A DNA stretch of 64,000 nucleotides from Strongyloides papillosus (Eukaryota > Nematoda > Chromadorea > Rhabditida > Strongyloididae), in NCBI GenBank assembly GCA_005656395.1, contig SRSI01000031.1:558001-622000 (forward strand), given 5' to 3'. A model generated the notes under the pieces. It ran no database searches. It was not told the DNA's origin and saw only the letters and a program-made list of their open reading frames with translations. Below, piece by piece: positions 22,163-32,829 of the stretch (within the stretch, counting starts at the first letter, position 1; each line of letters opens with the position of its first letter). Both the position numbers and the translations under genes were made by a program.

Positions 22163-23470
22163 ATGACGTCTGATATTTGTAATATTGGTGAACTTGAGAC
22201 TTCCTTTTCAACTAAATCATCTGTTTCGACTAAGGGTATGTTTGTTTTTCTGTATACTCTTTTAAATTATATTTAGATTTAAAAAATAAAAAAAATATTA
22301 TACTAACCAATGACTCTGAATGTTATGCGTCTTTTAGAATTGACTTACCACAATGTGAGCAATTTCTTATCGAACCATCTTTAGGAATTATACCACCTTT
22401 AAGCAAAAAAATTGTTACCATCTCCAATTGTTGTAAGAATGAAGCAGGAGGAGTTGTCAATCAACTTATGACTGTGTATACGAAGTATGTCACAGAATGT
22501 GCTGATTGCATTAATTTTTGGACCGCAGCCGAAGACGAGAATACTAAAAAACATTATTTAACTATTATGTTTCCTGAAGATGAAGATAGTGGGATTGAAA
22601 ATTCTATTTATGATAGTAATAATATAAATGTTTCAATGAATAGTTTATCAACAATCTCCTTCGACAACAATACATCCTCAAGAACTATTTCAGAATCCTC
22701 TGTGGAAGATTTCTTTTGTGAACAATCAACACCAGTTATTTTATATCATTATGATAAATGTTATACTATTGATAAGACAATTCTCCAATCAAAGTCGAAG
22801 AAATTTGACAGAATATTTGAAAAAGAAAATGAGATATGTAAGTTATTTTTTAAAATTATTATAATAAGAAGAAATTTTTACAGCATCTTTCAAAATACCT
22901 CGTCCATTTGTAAGTGAACATGTTGATGAGATGATCAATTATCTAACATTTAACTTTTGCAATTTTTCAACTACTAATATTTATGGTGTTTTACGTCTTG
23001 CTTTTTTTTATGAAATAGAAGAACTTGTTATGGATGGAGAAAACTGGGTTGAAGCAAATTTTGATTACCTGAATTTGCCTATCCTTTACCATTTTTTAAC
23101 TGAATTTAGTAGGGATAATTTAATATCTTCCCTACTAGAATATGTTAGAAGTAATTTTGAAAATCTTTTTCGTAATGATCTTTTTATGGAGTATGATTTT
23201 GTATTTTTTTCAAAAATTTTCTGTGAAATTATCCTTCCTGATGTTGACATTAATAGAGGAGTAATTATGTTTATGGAATGGATTAACTATGACTATGTTA
23301 GGCGTCTGTCATATTTTAAATGGTTAGTTTCACTGGATGAAATGAGATTTTTGTCAAAAAATTTTATTATGAATATGGGTACCACTTATTTTCATTTTAT
23401 GAGTAATATTGACTTCAACATTCACTATGTTATTCTTCTTACCAAAGCCTGTGGTTGTTTAGAAAAATAA
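22163..23470 (+). CDS. MSP-domain plus BTB-BACK fusion protein
   Basis: Three exons join in frame: 22163-22235, 22277-22837 and 22884-23470, giving 406 aa, with introns of 41 and 46 bp. Residues about 27-130 read as a major-sperm-protein fold: an IILTNDSECYASFRI strand pair, then IEPSLGIIPPLSKKIVTISN, which corresponds to the MSP pattern V-x-P-x-x-G-x-L-x-P-x-E-x-V-x-I-x-V. After a Ser/Asn-rich linker (about 135-180), residues about 190-275 form a BTB domain (VILYHYDKCYTIDKTILQSK at its start) and the rest a BACK-like helical domain. BTB-BACK proteins are usually adaptors of CUL3 ubiquitin ligases with a substrate-binding domain; in nematodes that partner is commonly MATH. Here an MSP domain takes that place, which suggests an MSP-type interaction surface recruiting targets. 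Function is inferred; domain calls are by motif. Confidence 0.7.
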
Positions 23471-23869
23471 CAATTATTATATAATACAAAAAATATGTAT
23501 ACAATTTTTTGAAGAAAAAAATGAAAAATAGGTATGAATGGGTTTTTTTATGAAAGCAACTTGTTTTGTTTGTTATATTTTGAAGCGTTAATCAATTAAT
23601 AGTAGTATTTATGTATATCGGGAATATCCATGATAATACTATTAAATTTGTTTATTTTATTGGTTATTGCATTTATAATATTTTAATTTTTAATAGATCT
23701 TTTATTAGTGAACCGTTTAATTTTTTAACCTTTGTCATATAGTTTATTCTATTAATATTTGTATAACAACTTTATTTTCATTTATATGTATATTTTTAGA
23801 AAATAAATTATGTATATTATCTTATCAGTTGTCAGGCATTTTTATTGTGTATTTAAAATATAGTTATTG
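23471..23869. other. Short intergenic spacer
   Basis: AT-rich spacer with no TATA box clearly placed for the next gene. No gene seen. Confidence 0.45.
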
Positions 23870-24976
23870 ATGGAGAGAGATCATTCTATTTTTCATGGAG
23901 AGACATTTGCCGACTCAGTAAAAGATTATTATAGAAGGCGAGAAAAAGCTCAGAGAAAAAGAAAGCAATACAAATATTGGATATTTATAATAGGAGTACT
24001 TGGTATTATTTATTTTTTAATGACTTCAATCAAAATTTTTCAAAAAGAAACATCTCTTTCGAAAGTTGATATTAAAAAATTTGTTAATAAAACAAATTCA
24101 AATTTTCATACAACACACAAATGTCAAAAATGTTTTATTCAGGAAAATCAAAGTGATGTTTTAGGAAAAAATAAAGATTATCGCAATACTATTAATGAAC
24201 TTTGTAAATGGAGTGATCAAAATATGACTATTGAGAGTCCAGAATTTCCAGTTAGCATTATTTATAAAACAACTGATAATCGTGTTATTCTTGACATTAT
24301 TTTGAATTTGATGTACCATCCAAAACATTTCTATTGCATTATTATTGATAATAAAAACATTTCCGAGAGTAGAAGAAATGATATACTGAAAATGAGTGAA
24401 TGTTTACCCAATATTTTTGTAACAGATAAGCGAGACAATATAAGAGGTCATGGATTGGAATGTTTAGATGTTTTGGTAAATTATAAATGGAATTATACAA
24501 TTTTATTAAATGAAAATGATATACCAATAAAAAATATCGATGAAATAATAGAAGATCTGAAACCTTTAGATGGCATGTCGGATGTTCCTATATATTCAAT
24601 ATTTCCTGAGAATACTTTTAATTCCAGTAAATTTACATATGACATAATTGATATATTCAATAATAAAGATTTAATTCTCCGTAATAAACATATTCAGAAA
24701 AAAAAATTAGTAATAACGAGAACAGCAGTTTCAATAACTTTATCTCGAGATGATGTAGATTACTATTATAAGTACATTAATAGAGACAATTATATTAGAT
24801 TTATATCTCGATATTCTATAATGAAAAGAAACAATGTTTTTTGGCCGACATTACTATCAAATGAGGAGTTAAACTTCCCTTCTCATACAATAAAATTACA
24901 AAAGAATATTTCTACTAATATTGGACTTTCAAGTTTTATGAAATATAAACTAAATATATTTTATAATAGAACTTAA
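23870..24976 (+). CDS. Type II membrane glycosyltransferase, GT14 (core-2/I-branching) like
   Basis: Single exon, 368 aa from the ATG at 23870. Topology is typical of Golgi enzymes: a basic cytosolic tail (YYRRREKAQRKRKQYK), one membrane anchor at about residues 37-57, then a lumenal domain. From about residue 125 the pattern follows the GT14 family: FPVSIIYKT, YHPKHFYCIIID (the family has YxPQNxYCIHxD), a CLPNIFVT stretch, then NYKWNYTILLNENDIPIKN, equivalent to WKYFINLSGQDFPLKT. In core-2/I-branching enzymes this domain transfers GlcNAc in beta-1,6 linkage onto mucin-type or lactosamine glycans. The QDFPL-like site reads ENDIPI, so the donor or acceptor may differ, and cysteines are few. 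Family call likely; activity unproven. Confidence 0.68.
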   Translation: MERDHSIFHGETFADSVKDYYRRREKAQRKRKQYKYWIFIIGVLGIIYFLMTSIKIFQKETSLSKVDIKKFVNKTNSNFHTTHKCQKCFIQENQSDVLGKNKDYRNTINELCKWSDQNMTIESPEFPVSIIYKTTDNRVILDIILNLMYHPKHFYCIIIDNKNISESRRNDILKMSECLPNIFVTDKRDNIRGHGLECLDVLVNYKWNYTILLNENDIPIKNIDEIIEDLKPLDGMSDVPIYSIFPENTFNSSKFTYDIIDIFNNKDLILRNKHIQKKKLVITRTAVSITLSRDDVDYYYKYINRDNYIRFISRYSIMKRNNVFWPTLLSNEELNFPSHTIKLQKNISTNIGLSSFMKYKLNIFYNRT

Positions 24977-26177
24977 ATAAATAAATTGTTTTGTAATTTA
25001 TTTTTAATCATTTATCTCAAATTATCTTTTAATATTATCAGATTGCTCTGAAAATTTATTCATATAACTTTAAATTCAATTTTATATATGAAAATTATCA
25101 AAGTCTTATTTTTAAATAAAAAATTAATTTGTAATTAGTCAATATGAAATTAAAATAATATGTACCTTTAATGAAGAAAAAGTATTAAATTTTCAAAATG
25201 TTTTATGGAATAAATGTGATTGTATTTTATGTATTTATGATATTTCTCCCTTATACGATTCGTTTTATTTTTTAATATTTTGCACATGAAAATTTAAGAA
25301 TAAAAATGTGATAATAAGTTTTTTTAAAAAGAATTTTCAAAAGTAAAAATGACTAGAAAAATGTTTTAGTTTAACTTGATCAATTTTAAAAATATTTTTA
25401 AAAACTAGTTATAAGACAATTATATTTTTTTACCAATAATTTTTATCTTTATTTTAGCTTGTATAAATAACTAAAAAGAAAAAAACTTCTAGAGATTGAA
25501 TAAGGTTAATTTTTCGGGAAAAAAAACTTTTTGAAAATTTTCATATGAATTGTAAGGATTTAATTGTTAATGGAAATAAAGAATAAATAAAACAATTAGT
25601 TGTTTACATTTTATGGTAAGTAGTTATTTGTTGAATAAAGATGAGTCAATAGAAAAATTCATAGGAGTTAAGTCAATAAAAAGGTTAAATTAAATCGAAG
25701 CAAAATATTTTAAATAATCTTAATAAAAGTACCGCCTTAGAACGATTAAAATAAAATCATAAAGTGTTGTTAAGGAATATAAATGTTTTTTTCCAAGACA
25801 TATGTAGGATACAGATTGTAGTTATTGAATAATTAAAACAAAAAAGTTTAGAATTTATTATTAATATTTAAAAGCACAAATTTTGCACTAAATATCAATA
25901 TAAATTCAATGGCTTTTAATATAAATATTTTAAACAAAATGTTTTTATGTTAAACATCCGATAAAAAATATGTTTATTCACTAACTATTTTATTTTGTTT
26001 CAAATATTAATAAATAATTTAATGTAATAACACTATCCTTTAAAATATATAACATTTTACAAAAGGTTATGGTAGTTTTTATTACTATTAAATACTAAAA
26101 TGACATACAAATAAAAATATTTACAAAGTGATTTTTTTTGAAAGGCAGTACATTCAAACCCGACTTTTGAGATCTTC
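24977..26177. other. Intergenic, nothing seen
   Basis: AT-rich region between the convergent glycosyltransferase and BED genes. Two short frames at 26057-26316 overlap the 3' end of the BED gene in other frames and are shadows. Confidence 0.45.
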
Positions 26178-27608
26178 TCAATCATTTTTAAATAATAGAT
26201 TTTGTATCTTTCCACGAAGAGCCCAATGCATCTGGGACCAATCAGCTTTCTTGAAGGTTTCACATTCTGCAATATTACCATCATTTCTTTCATATAATTT
26301 AACTTCATTTGGATAATCCCTGAGAATTACTGCTTTTTCCGTTACATTTGGTCTACTATCTGTGTCTTTTTTAGAAAATACAAATTCATGTTGATTGTTG
26401 TATGAGTATGTCATTGAAATATCCATATCTTTGGCAATTGAAAGAAGATTGTGAAAACAATTTTCATCCGCTAAACCAAAAGATAAATTTGGTTGCCCAG
26501 ATGGAATTTCTTTCCTTGGTGTTACTGTAATATTTTTGTTAAATAAATTTGATAAAGGACTACTCTGAACATTATTTGATATTTGAGTTAGAATATTTGG
26601 TGTTACTGTATTTGAGTTTTGTGCCATTGTTGTTGAGAAAAGTAATGGATTTAACGCTGCCAATTTGAGAGCATCATTAAGTCGTGGTCCTTCTGCTTTT
26701 TTAACTTCTGATTGAGCAATATTTATAAAAGTATCGAAATTTATGCCGTTTTGTTGGCCTTCTCCAGTTTGTTTAATAAATGGATCATCATTCTCCGTTT
26801 TTTGTTTATAAACACCATTAAAATTATCACCATTCATCTCAATTGATGGAGTTTTTCCTATCTGATTATTTACAGCGAGCGATGCGAACAATTCAAGTGG
26901 ATTGATTGCGGTGTTATTTATACCGTTCCCACCATTGTTACTTATCTTCTGTGGTATTGAAGGTTGATCAAATCCCTCATTAGCTCTTTTTCTTTTTGCA
27001 TATGGTTGTGTAGGAGTATTTGCCAAAGCTTCACAGTATTTTTCATAAATCCCATCATCGGCATGACACTTCTTTAAGTGAATCTTGAGATTGTTTGGAC
27101 TTTTGTCGGTACCTCTCCAATCACAGTGTAAACAAATAATGCCGCCGTCTTCTGATCCACTATCTTTTAGATCTTTAAAAAATATCCATACTGGATGAGT
27201 TTTTTTTCTACCTGGTGCTCTTCCCCAGTTATTAGACGCATTTGGATCACTGCAATTTTCACCACCTCCATTGATACCTCCTTCACCACTATGTGGTGAG
27301 TTTGATTTACTTGAATGCCCATTTTCTTTTTCTCCGTATAAATTACTTTGATTATCTATTGTATCGCCATGATCAAGACCTTCTGTGCTAACATTTGAAG
27401 AAGTCTCATCAGCTGACATCTGATCACCATTTTTCAAGACATCTCCTAGTGTTCTCGATTTAGATATATTTGAGGAACCCCCTTCAATTCCTCCATCAAG
27501 ATCACTTTCCATTGATTGTGTTACAAATTTTAAAAATGAAAGCGAATTATTTGATAGATCAAAGTCTTTATTTAGTTGAATATTTGCTTCCGTAGGAACA
27601 GAAACCAT
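26178..27608 (-). CDS. BED-type zinc-finger protein, probable transcription factor
   Basis: Single exon, 476 aa. Residues about 138-182 form a BED finger: aromatic PVWIFFKDL at the start, C159-x2-C162 in ICLHCDWRG, then H177-x4-H182 in IHLKKCH. It is preceded by a basic RAPGRKKTH patch. The flanks are low-complexity and Asn/Ser/Gly-rich, as in many developmental regulators. The last 110 residues (about 365-476) are more ordered, with several aromatic and charged blocks ending in MHWALRGKIQNLL, perhaps a second conserved domain. BED fingers bind DNA and occur both in nematode regulators (for example DPY-20 and BED-1/2/3) and in hAT transposases. There is no transposase core here, so a cellular regulator is more likely. 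Confidence 0.75.
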   Translation of the reverse strand: MVSVPTEANIQLNKDFDLSNNSLSFLKFVTQSMESDLDGGIEGGSSNISKSRTLGDVLKNGDQMSADETSSNVSTEGLDHGDTIDNQSNLYGEKENGHSSKSNSPHSGEGGINGGGENCSDPNASNNWGRAPGRKKTHPVWIFFKDLKDSGSEDGGIICLHCDWRGTDKSPNNLKIHLKKCHADDGIYEKYCEALANTPTQPYAKRKRANEGFDQPSIPQKISNNGGNGINNTAINPLELFASLAVNNQIGKTPSIEMNGDNFNGVYKQKTENDDPFIKQTGEGQQNGINFDTFINIAQSEVKKAEGPRLNDALKLAALNPLLFSTTMAQNSNTVTPNILTQISNNVQSSPLSNLFNKNITVTPRKEIPSGQPNLSFGLADENCFHNLLSIAKDMDISMTYSYNNQHEFVFSKKDTDSRPNVTEKAVILRDYPNEVKLYERNDGNIAECETFKKADWSQMHWALRGKIQNLLFKND

Positions 27609-28653
27609 TATAATTTCTAAAAATAGTAGTGGTAATAGTAAGTAACTAAATGATTCTTAAACAAAAAGTTTAAAATTTAAATTAAGAATTAAGATATTCG
27701 AGAATGCCAAATGTTTTTAAATATAATTATAATAAAACTATTTATAGTAAAATGAAACAAATCAAGATATAAATTGTACAGGCTAAGATAATATATAGTA
27801 CAAAAACAAACACACACACAATCATAAAACATTCACTTAATCGCGCAATATATGGGGGAGGCCTTAAATATAATAACAAAATGTTTGGCCACCCTACATC
27901 TCTCGTAATAAAACAATTTTAATTACGAAATTAGGTCACGACAATGCCCATCAAATTTACTATCTTGCCATTTTTTTAGCCGCGCTTAATTCATAACTTT
28001 AATTATATACATTTTATTAATATAATCTTACGATATATTAAAATATGGGCGGGAGGAAATATAAAGTATAAATTATTTATTAATAATATCTAACTTTCAC
28101 TTAATGTAATAAATAGCCTTCATAAAAAAAGTAACAATCCCCGATAGGATATCCTTTTAAATTGTAAGAAAAGAAATGATTTTGTTTTGTGAACAAAAAG
28201 TATTTTAATATGTAAAAGTAAAAGAAGAGTAGTTTTATTAAATTTACGATGTTAGCTTTATAAAAAAATTGCTTTTCGCAGTCAAAATCAGTCTCTATAT
28301 ACTTTCTAAATTAAAATAATACTCTAATAAGATGTGTTCAAGGTATATTCATATACTCTGTCAAACTTCATCAATTTAACCAGATCTTTTTTATTTTTTA
28401 ATTGACATTCAATTTGATATTTCCACTGTCTGTAAAAAAACATCTTTATTGGGTACATAATCATTAGAATTCAAATCCTATATGATTCTTCGTTGGAAAT
28501 GGAGGTACATTTCTCCAATAATAAAAAAAATCGTCGCTTCAAAAATTATTTCTTGGAATTTTGTTTCATTCTCTTGATATTACACTATTTCTTAACAGTC
28601 CTTTTTTTAATTTGACTTTTTCTAGTACATAATAATTTTGCCTTGGATTTCAG
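27609..28653. promoter_or_regulatory. Divergent intergenic region, BED gene (-) and phb-2 (+)
   Basis: About 1 kb between divergent starts. It holds a short CA run near 27808-27820, a GGGAGG-containing patch near 27853-27862 and a GGGCGGGAGG GC-rich box near 28045-28058, unusual in such AT-rich DNA. Just before phb-2, GGATTTCAG at 28645-28653 abuts the ATG and looks like a splice or spliced-leader acceptor. Confidence 0.4.
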
Positions 28654-29573
28654 ATGGATCCAAAAAAACTTATGGGAATGACTAAAGGAGCTGGCGTTGC
28701 AGCAAGCGCTTTGGCTATAGCTGGTGGTTTGGGTTATGCAGCATTAAATTCTATCTATACTGGTAAATAATAATTTTTTGTCTCATAAAATGTTTTTGAA
28801 AAATTTTAGTTGAAGCAGGTCATCGTGCGATTATGTTTAATAGAATTGGTGGAATTGGCGATGATGTCGTCAAAGAGGGTTTACATTTCCGCATTCCATG
28901 GTTTCAATATCCCATTATTTATGATATCCGTGCTCGCCCAAATCAAGTACGTTCTCCAACAGGATCAAAAGATCTTCAAATGGTCAATATTGGTCTTCGT
29001 GTTCTTTCACGCCCAGATCCTGGTAGACTTCAAGATGTGTACAGAATGTTAGGACAAAATTGGGAAGAAAGGGTACTTCCATCTATCTGTAATGAAGTTT
29101 TAAAATCTGTAGTTGCTAAATTTAATGCCTCTCAACTTATCACCCAACGTAGTCAAGTTAGTTTACTTGTAAGAAAAGCCTTAATTGATAGAGCACTTGA
29201 ATGGAATATCATCCTCGATGATGTTTCTATCACTGAACTTACCTTCTCTCCACAATACTCAGCAGCCGTTGAAGCTAAACAGGTTGCTGCACAGGAGGCA
29301 CAAAGAGCAACTTTCTTAGTAGAGAAAGCTAAACAATTGAGACAAGAAAAAATTGTACAAGCTGAAGGAGAAGCTCAAGCAGCTAAAATGTTGGGAGAGT
29401 CAATGAAAAATGACGCAGGATTCTTGAAATTGCGTAAAATTCGTGCTGCTCAGAAAATTGCTTCTTTGATGGCCGATTCAAACAATAAAGTCTACCTTCC
29501 ATCTGATGGTCTTATGCTTAACATTGCTGATGAAGATTATATCAAATCCTGTGATGTGAATAAGAGACGTTAG
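28654..29573 (+). CDS. phb-2: Prohibitin-2, mitochondrial inner-membrane scaffold
   Basis: Two exons, 28654-28762 and 28810-29573, join in frame to 290 aa across a 47-bp intron. Residues 1-36 carry the N-terminal anchor (a short Ala/Gly/Leu helix ending in [10 protein letters not shown]). The rest is a PHB/SPFH domain and coiled coil with near-universal prohibitin-2 blocks: [75 protein letters not shown] and [13 protein letters not shown]. It forms ring complexes with PHB-1 that organise the inner membrane and regulate the m-AAA protease. The length matches the family (about 290-300 aa). The ATG sits directly after a TTTCAG acceptor, so the transcript may be trans-spliced to a leader. Confidence 0.95.
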
Positions 29574-29777
29574 AAAGAGCCTATTTGATAATTGTTAATT
29601 TTTAGTTATCTGTTGAATTATTATGTCATAGTGTCGAAAGGATGATATTCTTTAATTAGTATAAAATAAACAAACTTTTTATTTCAGTAGGATTTATTTG
29701 AAAACTTTCATTTAAAATAAAATTATATGGTTAATTTTTTCTTCGATTACTTTAAGGTTATTAATTATGTTAATTTT

Positions 29778-30368
29778 TTATTTATTAAATGTATTGACTC
29801 CATAGATTTTTCTTTTTCTGTGAATAAAAGCAATTACATTGTTGTCTTCATGATATTTAGAAGTTTTTTCTCTAAATGGCACTATAGTTATATTTGGTTT
29901 TTCATCATCATAATCTCTGGAAACAATTGTAAAAACGCCATGTTTATTTTCCTCCTCCTCATGTCCCTCACCTTTAAAAACTTGTTGGTATCTTTTTATA
30001 TTACCAAATGCAACAGTATCTTTTAAACCATATAAAGTTCTTTCTTCGCGCATTTTAATTGGAATAGAATTAAGACTAGATGGGAGGAAATAATTGCTTG
30101 TTCCCGTTGCCAGTTCTTTAACAGACCCATTCTTTCTGATATGAAATTTGTTTGTTTTATACCTCCTACATTTCCTTTTCGGTTTATTTTTTTCCATCGG
30201 GATAATGTCTTGTAAAACTTTTTGTTTCTTTGCGCTTGCTGCATTTTCCTTTTTTTCAGGACATTTATCGTTACCCCTACCTCGATCATTTCTATTGGCA
30301 CATCCGAAAGTTGGACTAAATAACGTAAGAATAGTGATGGTGGCATAAAATATTAGTATTAGTATCAT
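29778..30368 (-). CDS. Secreted basic protein, family unknown (196 aa)
   Basis: Single exon, 196 aa, starting with a signal peptide (MILILIFYATITILTLFSPTFG, cleavage near residue 22). The mature protein is basic and Lys/Arg/Asn-rich, with three cysteines (positions about 23, 36 and 67) and a charged middle section (KPKRKCRRYKTNKF). The C-terminal half looks more ordered. No family is recognised. It is convergent with phb-2 and heads a cluster of unfamiliar genes with similar make-up that run to 33.7 kb. Its strong signal peptide and length argue for a real gene. Confidence 0.55.
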   Translation of the reverse strand: MILILIFYATITILTLFSPTFGCANRNDRGRGNDKCPEKKENAASAKKQKVLQDIIPMEKNKPKRKCRRYKTNKFHIRKNGSVKELATGTSNYFLPSSLNSIPIKMREERTLYGLKDTVAFGNIKRYQQVFKGEGHEEEENKHGVFTIVSRDYDDEKPNITIVPFREKTSKYHEDNNVIAFIHRKRKIYGVNTFNK

Positions 30369-30492
30369 TAATAAACATTATATTTTTTAAAATAAACCTA
30401 GAAAGCATATAACAATAGGTTAAAATTTAAATTACTTATTTTATTTTAATAATTTTAGAAAATATTTTGAATTTAAAGTTAAAATTAAGGAT

Positions 30493-32126
30493 ATGTATAT
30501 GAAAGATGGTGGTTTAGAATTATCGGATGAAAATGAAAGTGAAGATAATGAAGTAATTGAGAAGAATACCAATGAAACTTGCCAAAATTGGATTTTAAGA
30601 TACCTAAAAATTTTCCTAAATGATGTAGATGAAAAATATTTGATTGATTTTATTCAACATAAAGATATATCTCCTATGAAAAATTTTATATTTACTTTTT
30701 CAGTAATGTCGGTTATTTTCATTAAGATTATAAAACCTAAGAAAACTGAGGAAACACAGAAGATTCTGGAATTGGTTCCTGAAAAATCCGAAAAGTTACC
30801 ACAAGGTTTTGAAAAAAAGAGAAAAAAACGCGTCTATTGTAAATAATGATATTAAAAAACTTAAATTACTTATTTTCAGCTATGAATGTTAACAAAAAAA
30901 AGAGGAAAAAGAAGTTGGAAAAGAAAAATAAAAAGAAAAAAGAAGAAAAAGTTGTTGAGAAGACTGTAAACATAAATGAAAAGGAAGAGGAGCAACCAGA
31001 AATAATTTTAGAATGGAGTTTAGATAAATTTATACCTCGGAACGAATTCATCCTGATTACCGTTAAGAATTCAGCTAAAATAATTGAGGTAGAGTTAGAT
31101 GAAGAAAATGAAGAATCATTTGATAATAATTTTTTTATTGGTCATGTTGAAAATCTTTCTAGATTAAATTCCCTTTTTGATATTGCCGAAACATTACTTG
31201 GAGATGATTTTGATTTTAATTCAAAAATGGAACTTTTAATAAGATTTATATCTATTAATTCAACATGCTCCTCTTCTGAATATCAAAAGTGGAATCCAGA
31301 AATTGATCAGTTTATGGATTTTATATATGACTGTGTAGTAAAATCTTTTACAAAAACACTATCAATTGAAATTCTTACAGATTTCATAATGGTAGAGTCA
31401 ATAGAAGAACTTCTCAAACCAAGAATTGATAGTTTCGTACAGTGTTGTCTACCAGAAAAACGTAATCAAATGTTAATAGAACTTTCGTTATTTGAATTAA
31501 AATATATTCCTATGAAGAAATCTTTGTTATGTGCTATACAAGATATAAATAGAATTTTAAAAACTTTACTTGTTCTCTATAAATTATATACAGATGAAAA
31601 GTCGAATGAATGGCACCGTAAAATATTTTTTCGCCTCGTTGAAATAAGTTGTGGTTTATATAGTGACTTTTTAAAAGAAAAATGTAAATGGTTGGTCATT
31701 GATATAGAAGAAATAAGACCTAAAAGAGAAAATGTTAAGGAAATTCTATTTGAATCTGTTGAAAATATTGTTAATTTAACAACACAATATGCTGTTAAGG
31801 AAGCAGAACAAATCGTATGGATGGAGAAAATTAAGTCGTGTTTAAAAATTATGATTGTATTAGAAGAAATATTAGATGAATTACTGGAAATAGCTGATTT
31901 TATTAGCGATGAAAAATGGGACACATTAAATGATAGAAGTGTTATAAATGAATGTATTGAAAAATTTAAAAGTATTTTTAAGATTATTGAAAATAGCTAC
32001 ATAGAAACTGCTTTTGAAAGTGGTAATAACGAAGCTTTAAAATTACTATGTTTTTCAATGATGAAAGAATCAGAATCCGTTAAAGAAATTATTAAGATAG
32101 GATTATTAAAGAAAAAATTTACATAG
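30493..32126 (+). CDS. Unrecognised charged, helical protein (530 aa)
   Basis: Two exons, 30493-30838 and 30880-32126, join in frame across a 41-bp intron. The N-terminal part is acidic (LSDENESEDNEVIEKN). A lysine-rich block straddles the splice (KKRKKKLEKKNKKKKEEK), and the last roughly 350 residues are predicted helical, mixed acidic and hydrophobic, with few glycines or prolines, HEAT- or MIF4G-like in texture. No motif lets me name it. There is no signal peptide, so it is probably nuclear or cytosolic, given the lysine block. The next gene begins 77 bp downstream on the same strand, a spacing that would fit an operon, but no spliced-leader acceptor is obvious there. Confidence 0.6.
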
Positions 32127-32202
32127 AAGCTTCTTAGCATTCAATTTTATTATATTATTAATATTCAATATCAATAATTTTATTTAATTATTTTAAAACT
32201 CA

Positions 32203-32730
32203 ATGTTATTTGCTTTTTGTATATTTATTTTTATTTTATATCCATGTTTACAGTCATTTGAGGATAAAAAACTTTCATTCAGTTCATATGAAAAGATGAT
32301 TAATAAAGATTATATTAAAGCATTAGTTGATGAAGCAGTGAACCGTCTTCAGCAAACATATGAGACGGAAAATTTGAAATATAAAAAGTCAGCTCAAGAG
32401 TATAAAAAATACATAGATGAAAAAATAGAGGGACACGAAGTAAAGAAGATTTCACTTCAGAAAAAACATATGGATTTAAGAAAAAAATATAGTAAAATGA
32501 ATGAAGATTTGTTCGGTAACGGAAATTTTATCGAATCACCTGAGGACTATGAATTTGAAATGAAAGATAAAAAGTACCAAAGTTTTGAAGATATTTTAAG
32601 CAAAAATGATACGACGAAAAAATTTCCCGATCAACCTATTTTAGAGCAACATCAAAAAAATATGCGAAGTAAACGAACAATAAGGAAAATTTCGAAGATA
32701 AAACTTAAGAAAGTCAATTCTGCATGGTAA
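32203..32730 (+). CDS. Secreted coiled-coil protein, family unknown (175 aa)
   Basis: Single exon, 175 aa. A hydrophobic leader (MLFAFCIFIFILYPCLQS) looks like a signal peptide. The mature protein is nearly all charged: a long heptad-like stretch at about residues 37-100 (Glu/Lys/Tyr/Gln-rich) suggests a coiled coil, followed by an acidic linker and a very basic tail (RSKRTIRKISKIKLKKV). Two cysteines lie within the leader only. Family unknown. It lies 77 bp after the 530-aa gene and 99 bp before the next lysine-rich secreted gene, all on the plus strand. Confidence 0.55.
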   Translation: MLFAFCIFIFILYPCLQSFEDKKLSFSSYEKMINKDYIKALVDEAVNRLQQTYETENLKYKKSAQEYKKYIDEKIEGHEVKKISLQKKHMDLRKKYSKMNEDLFGNGNFIESPEDYEFEMKDKKYQSFEDILSKNDTTKKFPDQPILEQHQKNMRSKRTIRKISKIKLKKVNSAW

Positions 32731-32789
32731 TAGTGAAATTTATTTTTAATAAATTTGCATTGCTTCTAAAATTTTAATATTTTTATAAG

Positions 32790-32796
32790 TATAAAA
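32790..32796 (+). promoter_or_regulatory. TATA box of the 267-aa secreted protein gene
   Basis: TATAAAA, 34 bp upstream of the ATG at 32830. Its presence argues that this gene has its own promoter rather than being a downstream operon member. Confidence 0.45.
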
Positions 32797-32829
32797 TCAT
32801 TAATTTGTTTTATTGTTAATTTTTTTGTG

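Noticed and set aside
27805..27822. Short CA repeat
   Set aside because: Only a few units long; not a meaningful microsatellite.
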